Shown: positions 17,880 through 26,690 of the stretch, piece by piece
Layout: each line of letters starts with the position of its first letter
Numbering within the stretch: position 1 is the stretch's first letter
DNA from: Oscillatoria sp.
GTDB taxonomy: Bacteria; Cyanobacteriota; Cyanobacteriia; Cyanobacteriales; Laspinemataceae
Reading direction: 5' to 3'
Assembly (NCBI GenBank): GCA_011390515.1
Contig: JAABSJ010000015.1
Coordinates: 1-50,143, forward strand
Length of the DNA stretch: 50,143 nucleotides
Program-made: the position numbers and the translations under genes
Notes under the pieces: model-generated
Seen by the model: the letters and a program-made list of their open reading frames with translations, nothing else
Database searches by the model: none
Told to the model about the DNA's origin: nothing

Positions 17880-18068
17880 GTTTTATGGAAGCTGAGAACC
17901 CCTGAATTTGGCAAAAGAGGATAAGAAGCTGCTTAGATATCAGCGATCCCTGTGTAGAAATCTTAAGGCGTAGGGCGAGAATATATCCATTGATAGATGT
18001 GTGGGTTGGGTTGTCCTTGCTAATCTAAATACAGTTAGAACGAAGTCACATTAAAGACGGAGAATAAT

Positions 18069-18251
18069 ATGAGCACTGAAGATAGAGTTAAGGCAACGAT
18101 GAAGAACGTGGAAGGGAAAGCTCAAGAAGCGATAGGAGAAGTGACCGGCGATCCCAAGGATAAGGCTGAGGGCAAAATGAAGCAAACTGAGGCTGAAGCC
18201 CAACACGCCAAAGAAGATATCAAAGAAAACGTAAAAAAAGCGATCGACTAG
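18069..18251 (+). CDS. CsbD-like stress protein (second copy)
   Basis: 60 residues. The core reads MSTEDRVKATMKNVEGKAQ, then EAIGEVTGDPKDKAEGKMKQTEA. This closely parallels the protein at 17634-17831. It differs in a tail rich in Ala, His and Lys (QHAKEDIKENVKKAID). It is highly hydrophilic and lysine/glutamate rich, with no membrane segment. AAGACGGAGAATAAT ahead of the ATG contains a GGAG ribosome-binding site. It is followed by a GC-rich hairpin at 18271-18302. The tandem pair, then a lipoprotein and another small acidic protein, looks like a group of general stress genes, but common regulation cannot be shown from sequence. Confidence 0.88.
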   Translation: MSTEDRVKATMKNVEGKAQEAIGEVTGDPKDKAEGKMKQTEAEAQHAKEDIKENVKKAID

Positions 18252-18270
18252 AGCTTAATCTTTGAAGCGA

Positions 18271-18302
18271 GGGAAGGGATGGGGTGACCCCCTCCCTTCC
18301 CT
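18271..18302 (+). terminator. Hairpin after second csbD-like gene, probable terminator
   Basis: Arms GGGAAGGGA..GGGG and CCCC.TCCCTTCCC around a TGA loop, 19 bp after the stop. The stem is strong but no U-tract follows, so termination is probable rather than certain. Confidence 0.55.
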
Positions 18303-18522
18303 CAGATATTAATTAATGCTCTGGCATCCTTTTGAAGGACACCTTCCTCTGATTCCCCTTGAAAAAGGAAAATCGGCAGGAGGAATCAATATTTTGTTTA
18401 AAAGTTTGTTGAAAGGGGCGATCAAGAAAGTTGGACAAGAGGTCTATGAATTTACCTCTAAATCAACGGCCATCCCCTGAAAACGGACGTGATATTACTA
18501 TAAAATTCGGAGGAAAATTCAG

Positions 18523-18969
18523 GTGAGTGTGTTTAAGCGAGTTCAGAAAGGTTTGACTGCTTTGGTTTTGGTATTAGTCCTGAGCTTTGTCACCGCTTGT
18601 AGTGGAGGAACCCCGACGGCGCAGCAACCCAATCGCCTCTCCCCCTCGGTGACGAGTCTGCACAATTACGCCCAACTCGAACGGGGTAATACTCAAACTG
18701 GGGAGAATTTTGGCAACTGGGTGGTGCGAAATGCCAAAGGACTGATTCAAGATGCCTATGTGCGAGATAATGATAAATTAGGCGTGGTGATTACGCCGGA
18801 AGTTCGCCCGAATGAAGTGCGAGAGTTAGCCCGATCGCTGGCTCAAGGCTTTCATCACAATTTCCCTAATCGGAATTTAAAAGTGTTGGTGTATGCACCG
18901 GATAAACAACTGATTCTGACTGCGGATTATGATGTGCAGTCTCAGCAGATTCAGTATAAAGCGGGATAG
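18523..18969 (+). CDS. Small predicted lipoprotein, unknown function
   Basis: 148 residues. The start is GTG 18523, set by CGGAGG nine bases upstream. The signal peptide is MSVFKRVQKGLTALVLVLVL, followed by lipobox VTAC with C26, so export and lipid anchoring are expected. The mature part starts with a Ser/Thr/Pro/Gln linker. A compact domain follows, with VVRNAKGLIQDAYVRDNDKLGVVITPEVRPNEV in sequence order and ending LKVLVYAPDKQLILTADYD, suggesting an alpha/beta fold. No named family was recognised. It is followed after ~60 bp by another short gene on the same strand. Confidence 0.7.
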   Translation: MSVFKRVQKGLTALVLVLVLSFVTACSGGTPTAQQPNRLSPSVTSLHNYAQLERGNTQTGENFGNWVVRNAKGLIQDAYVRDNDKLGVVITPEVRPNEVRELARSLAQGFHHNFPNRNLKVLVYAPDKQLILTADYDVQSQQIQYKAG

Positions 18970-19030
18970 AGGTTGAGGCAAATCGCAACAGTTTTGACGA
19001 TCTATCGATGGAATAAATTAGGAGAATAAG

Positions 19031-19546
19031 ATGGCGACGAGTGACGAATATAAACGGGAAATTATGAGCGATTTGTCCAGAGGCGATCGCGAGGTCATGC
19101 CGAATGCTCCCCAGACCGACGATTATCAAGATTTTGATGATTTTGCCCAGCGATCGACTCGGGAAGAGCGTCAGCGCTTATTTGGTGAGTCTCTGCAACA
19201 CGATCGCATTTCTCCGGCCCAGATGGAACCGGAACTAAAAAAAGCGATCGCCCAAATTAAGCCCGATGAACGGGATGATGTGGCGCGGGAGTTCTTTAAA
19301 GAACTCAAAAAACGCGGACTCAGCGATCGGGATTTAGAAACACAACTGGCTCTTTCTACTCACAATCCTAAGAAAATGTCGGCAGATGATGTCTCTAAAT
19401 TAGCCGCATTTGCCTATCATGCTCATCCTGATATTTTCCGGGATGTTTTAGCCGATAAACCCTGGATGATCAAGTTTTTGAGTAATCCTTTAGTCGCGGC
19501 TATTATGGGAATTGCTGCTGCCAAATGGCTGAGTAATCGCAAGTAA
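19031..19546 (+). CDS. Conserved hypothetical protein with C-terminal hydrophobic helix
   Basis: 171 residues. ATTAGGAGAATAAG before the ATG provides a clear GGAG ribosome-binding site. The first ~150 residues are very polar and helical, with many Arg/Glu/Asp (e.g. STREERQRLFGESLQHDRI, DERDDVAREFFKELKKRGL). The end, FLSNPLVAAIMGIAAAKWL, is a single short hydrophobic helix and may anchor the protein or pack internally. No domain was recognised. It may be co-transcribed with the lipoprotein gene 61 bp upstream. A family-A MITE starts 10 bp after the stop. Confidence 0.6.
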   Translation: MATSDEYKREIMSDLSRGDREVMPNAPQTDDYQDFDDFAQRSTREERQRLFGESLQHDRISPAQMEPELKKAIAQIKPDERDDVAREFFKELKKRGLSDRDLETQLALSTHNPKKMSADDVSKLAAFAYHAHPDIFRDVLADKPWMIKFLSNPLVAAIMGIAAAKWLSNRK

Positions 19547-19555
19547 GGCGATCGT

Positions 19556-19636
19556 TAGACCTCTTGCAAAAATCCGGATTGATCCCCCCAACCCCCCTTA
19601 AGAAGGGGGGCTTTTTAGAATTTTGCAAGAGGTCTA
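19556..19636. mobile_element. MITE-like palindromic element, family A, copy 2
   Basis: 81 bp with ends TAGACCTCTTGCAAAAA / TTTTGCAAGAGGTCTA and core CCCCCTTAAGAAGGGGG. It lies immediately 3' of the preceding gene. The palindrome followed by CTTTTTAG may serve as a terminator. Confidence 0.8.
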
Positions 19637-19856
19637 TTAATGGCGGATTGAATAAATTGGGGGCCAAGGGGGGATGGGTTGCGATCGCCCCTTGGCCCTT
19701 TTGTCGGATCCCCCCTTGGCGAATCTGCAAGAACCCTAGGATGACCGAGGAACGCCTATCGCCGCTTATGATCCCAATAAGATTTTTTGGGAGGGTTTTA
19801 CAAAAATTTACAGTAATGTAGAGTGCGATCAACTCATCTGTAGATCCTTGAACCCG

Positions 19857-19862
19857 TATAAT
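19857..19862 (+). promoter_or_regulatory. Possible -10 box for the GNRP-repeat gene
   Basis: A perfect TATAAT lies about 190 bp upstream of the start codon. The -35 position (about 19834-19839, TCATCT) is poor, so this would be a weak or activator-dependent promoter. Confidence 0.35.
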
Positions 19863-19889
19863 TAAGGCTTAAGTTAGAACCCTAAAAAA

Positions 19890-20053
19890 GATCTGACAGC
19901 GAAAGCTAGTATCCGACTCATAACATAAGGCCCCTATCGCCAGGGATGAGGTAAAAACTTACCGATTCAACCCTGCTAAAACAGGGTGGAAACGAGACGG
20001 ATTTTCAGGAGCAAAGGAAAACTAACCGAGTGTTTTTGAAGGAGAATCCCGAG
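19890..20053 (+). promoter_or_regulatory. Leader with several small hairpins before the GNRP-repeat gene
   Basis: Several small stems lie in series: AGC-GAAA-GCT (19898-19907), CCCT/AGGG (19932-19945), GGTAA/TTACC (19950-19963) and ACCCTG/CAGGGT (19970-19987). They are followed by GGAAACGAGACGG and then the gene's ribosome-binding site. No known riboswitch consensus was recognised. The rest of 19637-19889 shows nothing else. Confidence 0.4.
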
Positions 20054-20488
20054 ATGGCGGATAGCGCGATCGCTGATGAGACTGAGAAACCCAACCCAGA
20101 AAACGAACCCCAAGATAGTATGAAGAAAATACAAGACAAATTACCTGAAGAAGCCACCCCTAAAGGCATTCAGCTTTATCGTCAAGGGGGTTTACCCGGA
20201 AACCGCCCCATCGGACTGAGCAACTTCGAGATTTCCGACAGTATCAACCTGTCCGGCAACCGTCCCGTTGAGGTGAGCAATTTTATCGTCGCCGATACCT
20301 TAAACTCCTCGGGAATTCGTCCGATTGGGGCGAGTCTGATTCACGTCGCCCACTCCATGCAGGTGTCGGGAAATCGTCCGATTACAGAAAGCACCATCCT
20401 CATGAACTGCGATCATCTGATGGGAAACCGGCCCATTTGCTCCAATGAAGGGGATGACACCGATGGAATGATGGGTTTCCTCGATTAA
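20054..20488 (+). CDS. GNRP-repeat protein, unknown function
   Basis: 144 residues from ATG 20054, preceded by AAGGAG at nine-base spacing; an in-frame GTG at 20030 is less likely. The first ~50 residues are acidic and disordered-looking. From about residue 56 there is a tandem repeat of ~19 residues, each beginning GNRPI or a variant (GNRPIGLSNFEISDSINLS, GNRPVEVSNFIVADTLNSS, GIRPIGASLIHVAHSMQVS, GNRPITESTILMNCDHLM, and a partial GNRPICSN). Alternating hydrophobic residues within each unit suggest a beta-strand repeat or solenoid. There is no signal peptide. The family is not one I can name. A long leader with hairpins precedes it. Confidence 0.7.
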   Translation: MADSAIADETEKPNPENEPQDSMKKIQDKLPEEATPKGIQLYRQGGLPGNRPIGLSNFEISDSINLSGNRPVEVSNFIVADTLNSSGIRPIGASLIHVAHSMQVSGNRPITESTILMNCDHLMGNRPICSNEGDDTDGMMGFLD

Positions 20489-20589
20489 CCTCAATGGGGG
20501 AATCAGGGCATAACTATGGGTCGATATCTATAGCAATTTTCACATTGATGAGGTACGTCTATTGGATCCCCCCTAGCCCCCCTAAAAAA

Positions 20590-20681
20590 GGGGGGGACCG
20601 GGAAAGTCCCCCTTTGAGGGGGGGACCGGGAAAGTCCCCCTTTTTAAGGGGGACCGGGAAAGTCCCCCTTTTTAAGGGGGA
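20590..20681. repeat. Tandem GC-rich repeat (three units)
   Basis: Three successive units contain GGGACCGGGAAAGTCCCC (starting 20594, ~20623 and ~20648), separated by short TTTGAGG or TTTTTAAG linkers. Each unit can fold as GGGGAC/GTCCCC. They are flanked by CCCCCCTA and GATTTAGGGGGAT arms, like the ends of an expanded MITE core. Confidence 0.8.
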
Positions 20682-20723
20682 TTTAGGGGGATCGGTGAAT
20701 GTACTTCACCACCAAGAGAAAGG

Positions 20724-21638
20724 CTATACCTGCCAAAGGGCGATCGTCTGGTCCCAACTCCCGGAAACCAGCACCCGCCCATCGGGACTAAAGGCCAGCG
20801 ATCTCACTGCATCGGAATGTCCCACCAGGGAGGCAATTTGTTCTCCCGTTTTCCCATTCCACAGGGCCAGGGTTTTATCCCAACTCCCGGAAGCGAGTCT
20901 CTCGCCATCGGGATGAAACCTCACCGCATTCACCCCATCAGAATGTCCCACCAGAGAGGCGATTTGCTCTCCCGTCTGGTAATGCCACAGGGCCACAGTT
21001 TTATCCCAACTGCTAGAGGCAAAAACCTGTCCATCGGGACTAAATTCGACCCCCGTCACCCCGGCAGAATGGCCGGTGAGGGTCCGCAATTTTGCCCCCG
21101 TCTGCAAATTCCACAGGGCAATCTGACTATCCGTACTGCCTCCAGCTAAAAATTGGCCATCGGGACTAATCGCCACAGACTGAATCTCCCCGAGTTCCTC
21201 CTCCAAGGTGAGGGTCCATTGATTTTTACCCGTGGCCAGATTCCAGCATTTCACGGTGCGATCGCCACTGGTACTCACCAGAGTTTTGCCATCGGGGGCC
21301 ATTGCCAGGGCTAAAACAGGTTCCTGATGACCGCCAAACCATCGCCCCAACTGACGAATCGGCTTAAACTGGCCTAAATCCCAAACCTGAATTTTTTTAT
21401 CCGTCCCACAACTGACCAAACTTTGACCATCCGGGGAAAAACTCACCGCCAGAACCGATCCAAAATGTCCTTTGAGGGTATGGAGTTGTTGACCCGACTT
21501 CAGATCCCACAGGGCGATGGTGTGGTCCCAACTGCTACTGGCGAGGGTTTTTCCATCCGGGGCGACTGCCACGCAGTTCACCCGGTCTAAGTGGCCCGAG
21601 AGGGTCTCAACCCATCGCCATATCTTAGGTTCAGGCAT
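20724..21638 (-). CDS. WD40 repeat protein, single seven-bladed propeller
   Basis: 304 residues from ATG 21638; a longer frame to 21692 begins with an unconvincing 18-residue extension. Seven WD repeats can be counted, each with the GH...V..V..SPDG...S.S.D..I.LW pattern, e.g. GHLDRVNCVAVAPDGKTLA and SGSWDQTIALW. There is no extra enzymatic domain, so it is likely a scaffold. It starts 86 bp downstream of the stop of the histidine kinase at 21725 and shares its strand, suggesting co-transcription and a possible partnership. Blade 4 is the most diverged (no GH dipeptide). Confidence 0.92.
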   Translation of the reverse strand: MPEPKIWRWVETLSGHLDRVNCVAVAPDGKTLASSSWDHTIALWDLKSGQQLHTLKGHFGSVLAVSFSPDGQSLVSCGTDKKIQVWDLGQFKPIRQLGRWFGGHQEPVLALAMAPDGKTLVSTSGDRTVKCWNLATGKNQWTLTLEEELGEIQSVAISPDGQFLAGGSTDSQIALWNLQTGAKLRTLTGHSAGVTGVEFSPDGQVFASSSWDKTVALWHYQTGEQIASLVGHSDGVNAVRFHPDGERLASGSWDKTLALWNGKTGEQIASLVGHSDAVRSLAFSPDGRVLVSGSWDQTIALWQV

Positions 21639-21724
21639 TATATGTTTGAATGCAAGGGGTTTTGGTGAATATTTTACCGGCAATCGGATCAACTGCAGAG
21701 GTGGTTACAGCATCCCGCTTCACC

Positions 21725-24193
21725 TTAAGCAGCTTGATGAAGGGTAACCTTTTGAGGGGGAGTCTTCACCACCAAGGGTAGGGTAATCTCAAACACTGAC
21801 CCTCGCCCTAGTTCGCTTTCCACGGCGATCGCCCCTCCCATCATCTCGCAAAATTTTTTAACCAACGCTAAACCCAATCCCGTCCCGCCATACTTGCGCG
21901 TGGTGGAATCATCCCCCTGCACAAAGGGTTGAAACAGTCGGGCAAGCTGTTCAGCACTCATGCCAATTCCCGTATCCCGAACTCGAAAGAGAATCCAAGG
22001 CGTATCGCTTGGGGGCACAGGAGTAGAATTCAGGGTGACCTGTTCCCCGGGATTCTCTCCGGGATTTTTAATGTTCACCTCTAAAATAATTTTGCCCTTT
22101 TGTGTAAATTTAGCCGCATTACTCAGGAGGTTTAAGAGGATTTGTCGGACCTTGGTGAGATCTGCTGTCATCATCTCCATGTGTTCGGGATAATCCACCT
22201 GGATCGCGTTGCCATTCGCCAGCATCAACGGTTCTAGGGTGGTGACGACCTCCTGAATCAACTGAGGGACATCAAAGGCATCCAGACACAGATCCATTTT
22301 GCCTGCTTCAATTTTAGAAATATCTAAAATGTCACTGACGATCGCCAAGAGATTTTTGCCCGCGATGTTAATTTTTTGGAGGTCACTGATCAACTGTTCA
22401 TCGGCGAGAATCTCCTCTACTTCTTCTTGCAGCAGTTCGCTATAACCGACGATCGCATTCAGTGGCGTTCGCAATTCGTGGCTCATATTGGCTAAAAAGG
22501 TGCTTTTCGCTCGACTGGCTGCTTGTGCGGCATAAACCGCTGCCTCTAATTCTAAACTGTGTTCTTCCACTTGGCGAGAACGCACTTCTAACCCTTTGAG
22601 TAAACAGTTGACCTGTTGTGCCATTGTATTCAGGGTGGAAGAGAGCACCCCAATTTCATCTCCAGAAACCAGAGGCGATCGGGCGGTTAAATCTCCTGAT
22701 GCTAATCGTTGGGCGGTTTGAGTCACCCCCTTTAAGGCCCGAGTAATTCGGGAAATCACAAAAAAGGCCACAGCCATTGAGATGATGCTCAATAGCAGTA
22801 GTATCAGCAATAAATATTGACTGCGATGCGCTGCCGCCATCACTGCATAGCCCCATTGCAACATTTCCTCCTGGGGTGTAGACAGTTGCTCAACTCGGTG
22901 AATTAAGGCGGCGATATTCGTCTCAATTTCCGCTGCCGTCAGCCATTCTAAACCCAAAGCAACCCAGGCACTCGCCACTAATGCGCTAAATAAGCTCATC
23001 AGTTTGGCATTGATTCCCCAGCGGAATCCCCGTTGCGAGAGACCTGCGGCCCAAGGATAGCGGGATAAAAAGGGGTCTGGGGCGACGGCCTCTTGGGAGT
23101 TCCAAATTTCGGCGATCGCCCCATCGGGCTTGATTTGGCCAATGCGGACGGTATTCCATAGATGCTGGGTTTTGGCATCCAGTTTGACTAACCCTTTGGG
23201 GGTGACCAGTTCTATATTTTTAGCGGCCTTTTTCACCTTCGCAACTTTTGTAGACTGGGCTTTTTCCACGGCTTTTTTCCACAAATAGACTCCCAGATAT
23301 CCCGAGGCGATCGGGTCGGAGGTGACGCGATCGCTGCCATATTTGGCTTTATAGGCCCTCACGAATTTCTGGTTTTCCAGGGTATCGATGGTTTGAAAGT
23401 AATTCCACGCCACCAGATGTCCGGCGATCGCCTCTGGCCCTATTTCCCGGACCTCCGCCTCGGCAACACTCACGGACATCACCAGCAAGTCATCCGGGGT
23501 CAACCCCGCTTGCTTTAACTCTCGGAAAAATGCCACATTGGTATCGCCATTGAGGGTATTGAATACCGCATCCGGTTGCACGGAAAGAATATCGGCGATC
23601 GCCGTACTCACCTCCTGCGAACCTAGGGGAATATATTCTTCCCCGGCTAAAACCGCATCTTGGGCTACTAATTGCGCTTTAATAATTTGATTGGCTGTCC
23701 GGGGGAAAATATAATCTGACCCGAGTAAATAAATGTGGCGAAAGCCCCGATCCAATAAATATTGCACCGCTGGCACGATTTGTTGATTGGGTGCTGCACC
23801 CGTATAGAAAATATTGGGGGACTGTTCTAATCCTTCATATTGCACCGGATAAAACAACAATCCATTTAATTCCTCTAAAATCGGGAGGACGGCTTTGCGT
23901 GAGGCCGAGGTCCAGCAGCCAAAGATCACCTCCACTTGATCCTGGGTGAGTAATTGTTTGGCTTTCTCCGCAAAGGTTTTTAAATTGCTTTCGCCATCGG
24001 CAATCACCGCTTCTAGGGGGCGGCCCAGGACCCCACCTGCCGCATTAATTTCTTCAATTGCTAACAAGGTGGCATCTTTGACGGATACTTCTCCGATCGA
24101 CATCGTACCCGTTAGGGAATGTAATACCCCCACTTTAATCGGTTGATTCGGGGATTTGAGGTGATCAGGCACTGAAAAAATCCGCTCATACAT
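21725..24193 (-). CDS. Histidine kinase with N-terminal urea/amide-binding (UrtA/AmiC-like) domain
   Basis: 822 residues from ATG 24193; a TTG frame to 24256 adds 21 residues without a signal sequence. The first ~380 residues match periplasmic-binding-type UrtA/FmdD/AmiC proteins: [47 protein letters not shown] and [20 protein letters not shown]. Two membrane helices follow (about residues 398-415 and 460-480), separated by a short loop. Then come HAMP, a HisKA domain ([16 protein letters not shown], phospho-acceptor His ~572), and HATPase_c ([22 protein letters not shown]). There is no receiver domain. Positive residues (RGFRW, K) lie before the first helix and no signal peptide exists, so the ligand domain is predicted to be cytoplasmic. 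Confidence 0.9.
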   Translation of the reverse strand: MYERIFSVPDHLKSPNQPIKVGVLHSLTGTMSIGEVSVKDATLLAIEEINAAGGVLGRPLEAVIADGESNLKTFAEKAKQLLTQDQVEVIFGCWTSASRKAVLPILEELNGLLFYPVQYEGLEQSPNIFYTGAAPNQQIVPAVQYLLDRGFRHIYLLGSDYIFPRTANQIIKAQLVAQDAVLAGEEYIPLGSQEVSTAIADILSVQPDAVFNTLNGDTNVAFFRELKQAGLTPDDLLVMSVSVAEAEVREIGPEAIAGHLVAWNYFQTIDTLENQKFVRAYKAKYGSDRVTSDPIASGYLGVYLWKKAVEKAQSTKVAKVKKAAKNIELVTPKGLVKLDAKTQHLWNTVRIGQIKPDGAIAEIWNSQEAVAPDPFLSRYPWAAGLSQRGFRWGINAKLMSLFSALVASAWVALGLEWLTAAEIETNIAALIHRVEQLSTPQEEMLQWGYAVMAAAHRSQYLLLILLLLSIISMAVAFFVISRITRALKGVTQTAQRLASGDLTARSPLVSGDEIGVLSSTLNTMAQQVNCLLKGLEVRSRQVEEHSLELEAAVYAAQAASRAKSTFLANMSHELRTPLNAIVGYSELLQEEVEEILADEQLISDLQKINIAGKNLLAIVSDILDISKIEAGKMDLCLDAFDVPQLIQEVVTTLEPLMLANGNAIQVDYPEHMEMMTADLTKVRQILLNLLSNAAKFTQKGKIILEVNIKNPGENPGEQVTLNSTPVPPSDTPWILFRVRDTGIGMSAEQLARLFQPFVQGDDSTTRKYGGTGLGLALVKKFCEMMGGAIAVESELGRGSVFEITLPLVVKTPPQKVTLHQAA

Positions 24194-24635
24194 GATATTG
24201 AGTAACGTTCGCGAGGGGTGGTTAGAGTCTAGTGATAGGTCAGATCCCAACAGCAACTGTTTGTCATCAGCGTTATGTAACCGAGGGGCGATCGCTGTTC
24301 AGGGATAACCGGGGACCTCTCAACTTGGCATTGGTGCTTCGGACTTGCTTTAAAGGCAAACGAAAGTAAACTGGCCAAATCCGTTCGGTTTAAATAACCG
24401 ACGCGACGACTCCTTAATCCCCAAACTGTACTGTAGGCTACCGAAATCCACCGCAGTCCGGTGGTCCCAAAGGGCAGGGGAGTGCTGGAGATGATGGTAG
24501 CGTTACTCCTCTAATCTAGCAGCGATCGATATCACCAATGAAACCCGTCTTCTCTACCCAGGGGAAACTCGTCAAAATCCCGGGAAAGCGCCTATAGTAG
24601 TGATCTGCTGCTAATTTTTATCCCAGAGGTTATTC
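24194..24635. other. Intergenic region between divergent genes
   Basis: This 442-bp spacer holds the promoters of the leftward kinase and the rightward DsbA-like gene. No recognised RNA, repeat element or clear box motif was seen; a TTGGTC or TTGACA-like site was not convincing. AGAGGTTATTC precedes the DsbA-like ATG. Confidence 0.4.
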
Positions 24636-25397
24636 ATGTCCCGGTTTCGCTTTTTCTCGTTGACTTTAGCCTGCTGTTTGATATTCGGTTTTGGATTGTT
24701 CGGTTGTACCAGTCCCAATGGCACGAGTGCCAATTCCGACCTCGAAGCACAAGTCTTGGAGATTATTCGGAATAATCCCCAAGTCATTGTTGAATCCGTA
24801 CAAGCCTATCAGGAGAGTCAACAAAATGATGTTCAGCAAGCAAGGCAGGCTTTCTTACAGCAGATGAGTACCAACCCGGGGGCAATTATCGGAAATTCTC
24901 CCGTTAAAGGTGCTCCCCAGAAAAATATCGTGATTGTCGAATTTTCCGACTTCCAATGTCCGTTTTGTGCCAAAGCTCACGAAACGGTGAATCAGTTTAT
25001 GGCTAAACATCAGTCTGAGGTCACTTTGACCTACAAGCATCTGCCCTTGACTCAGATTCATCCCCAAGCCCTGCCCGCAGCTCAAGCGGCTTGGGCTGCT
25101 GGACAACAGGGGAAATTCTGGGAATATCATGATGCTTTATTCCAACAGCAAGAGCAGTTGGGAGAACCGTTATATGGGACGATCGCCCAAACGTTAAATT
25201 TAGATTTGGAGAAATTTAACAGCGATCGGCAGAGTGAAACGGCCCAAGCCGCCATTGAGGAAGACCTGATGCTGGCCCGCCAATTAGGCATTAATGGAAC
25301 CCCGTTCTTTTTCATGAATGAAGAACCGTTCTCCGGGGCTGTAGAACTGTCGGAAATGGAAACAATTTTAGCTCGAATTAAAAGTGCTGGGAGATAA
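24636..25397 (+). CDS. DsbA-family thioredoxin-fold lipoprotein (thiol oxidoreductase)
   Basis: 253 residues. An N-terminal signal peptide with lipobox LFGC (C24) indicates a lipid-anchored periplasmic or lumenal protein. A helical linker (~35-80) is followed by a DsbA/Thioredoxin_4 domain: FSDFQCPFC with redox cysteines C108 and C111, the helical insertion around QALPAAQAAWAAGQQGKFW, and the cis-proline loop GTPFFF with P223. This matches the BdbD/DsbG-like group with a CPFC active site, which forms or isomerises disulphides in exported proteins. No VKOR or DsbB partner gene lies in the window. The gene is monocistronic. Confidence 0.92.
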   Translation: MSRFRFFSLTLACCLIFGFGLFGCTSPNGTSANSDLEAQVLEIIRNNPQVIVESVQAYQESQQNDVQQARQAFLQQMSTNPGAIIGNSPVKGAPQKNIVIVEFSDFQCPFCAKAHETVNQFMAKHQSEVTLTYKHLPLTQIHPQALPAAQAAWAAGQQGKFWEYHDALFQQQEQLGEPLYGTIAQTLNLDLEKFNSDRQSETAQAAIEEDLMLARQLGINGTPFFFMNEEPFSGAVELSEMETILARIKSAGR

Positions 25398-25698
25398 ATT
25401 ATTCCCCACTCTTCTGACATCCCGTCAGCTTACTCCCCGATTAGGACAACAGCAATCCAGGTCGTTCGCCCAATTTCCTCGGAATCCGCACGACCTGGAA
25501 CCCAATAAACCGGCAGACTGTCTTTAACAATTTTTGGCAAAAAATCCTCGGTCAAATCACGTCTAACTCTCCATCAAATCTCCCGAACTGACCGATTAAA
25601 GGTCACTGAATGTTCTGAATTTTCAGCCCAGTGTTATGATGGGTTGCCCTCTAGTTGATGAATTCAGGGGGGAAGAACAAAACAATCCCAACCCTGTT

Positions 25699-25807
25699 CT
25701 ATAGCAGTCCTAAATCAGTTGTGGAAGACGTCGGCGGCCCCCAACCCCTCTCCCAGAACGGGAGAGGGGAGAAGACAGATGTTACAAATCATTTAGGATT
25801 GCTATAG
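25699..25807. mobile_element. MITE-like element, family B, copy 1
   Basis: Ends CTATAGCAGTCCTAAAT / ATTTAGGATTGCTATAG surround an inner CCTCTCCCAGAACGGGAGAGG hairpin (arms CCTCTCCC/GGGAGAGG). A reverse-oriented copy closes the window at 50045-50143. Confidence 0.8.
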
Positions 25808-26069
25808 GTGGCGTTCTCATCAGGCATGAAAGGCATTTTTTAGGGGCAGCAGGGTGGGAGGATCACCCCCCTACAATGGGGGATATAAAGATACCCCGAC
25901 GATCGCCTTGCATCCCCCTCAAACGGGTCAGTTTAGGAAAAGCGCCTCCTCGGGCGATCGCCTAGGGGTCCCCAGGACTAGGGCTGATCCGGCCTTGGCG
26001 ATTAAGACAGGGTTCCTCTAGGGCCATCAGATCCCCGACCCTGTACTAAAAAGTCCCATCCCCGTCGGA

Positions 26070-26176
26070 TATAGCGTTTCCCGGACTGATTATGTACTTT
26101 TTTGCATCCCCTCTCCCGTTCTGGGAGAGGGGTTTGGGGTGAGGGTCTGTACCTTATGGAGATGAGAAGCGCTATA
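26070..26176. mobile_element. MITE-like element, family C, copy 1
   Basis: It starts TATAGCGTTTCCCGGACTGA, carries the same CCTCTCCC/GGGAGAGG hairpin core as family B, and ends GAAGCGCTATA. A second copy in the opposite orientation is at 48096-48184. The outer ends differ from family B, so B and C share a core but not termini. Confidence 0.75.
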
Positions 26177-26690
26177 TCAACTTTCCTGGCGATTTTTCCG
26201 CTATAATCCCATAACCTGAATTCTCTGTGGAGACTGGGTGAAAGGCTGCATCCTACTGAATCGAAACCTGTCAATTATAATTGGAGATAATTCTCCGGTT
26301 GCCAAAAAATGGACGGTGCGATCGCCGGTGTTGTCACCTGGAAAACTTATGAACTGGCCATTGATTCAGCTCAATCCACCCCCTAAATTTGAAAAGTTCC
26401 CGCTGCGGCAGTTGGAATTGGGCATTGATCCTCTCAACTCCAGTCTTTTAAGGTAGAGTGTTGGCGATCGCAATGCATCACCCGATCCACTCCCCCTCGG
26501 ACTCAGTAACCCCAAGGGAATACCGCGATTGTCTTTCTTCCAGTTATTTTGGCAGACTGGAGAAAAGGCGATCGGTTATTTGAGCTAAACCGGAATCATT
26601 TCCCCCGATCACCCCTTCCAAACCTCAATTTCAGCCGAGGATTCCACACTTTTCTTTTTACCCCTATTCAGATCTCAGACAGCATAACTT

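Larger units (their letters stand above)
25398..26690. other. Long non-coding stretch with two palindromic elements
   Basis: 1.3 kb without a supported gene. It carries repeat elements at 25699-25807 and 26070-26176. Short open frames in both directions have no start/SD support or family features. HIP1 sites are frequent. The 26177-26690 part, directly before the next gene, shows only low-grade open frames. Confidence 0.55.

Noticed and set aside
18432..18447. GACAAGAGGTCTATG resembling a family-A MITE right end
   Set aside because: There is no matching left end and only a degenerate core in 18330-18430. It may be a decayed copy but is too weak to list.
19964..19993. CRISPR-repeat-like sequence (GATTCAACCCTG...CAGGGTGGAAAC)
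   Set aside because: It resembles cyanobacterial CRISPR repeats with a GGAAAC end, but only one copy exists and no spacer-repeat array or cas gene is present. It was treated as part of the leader.
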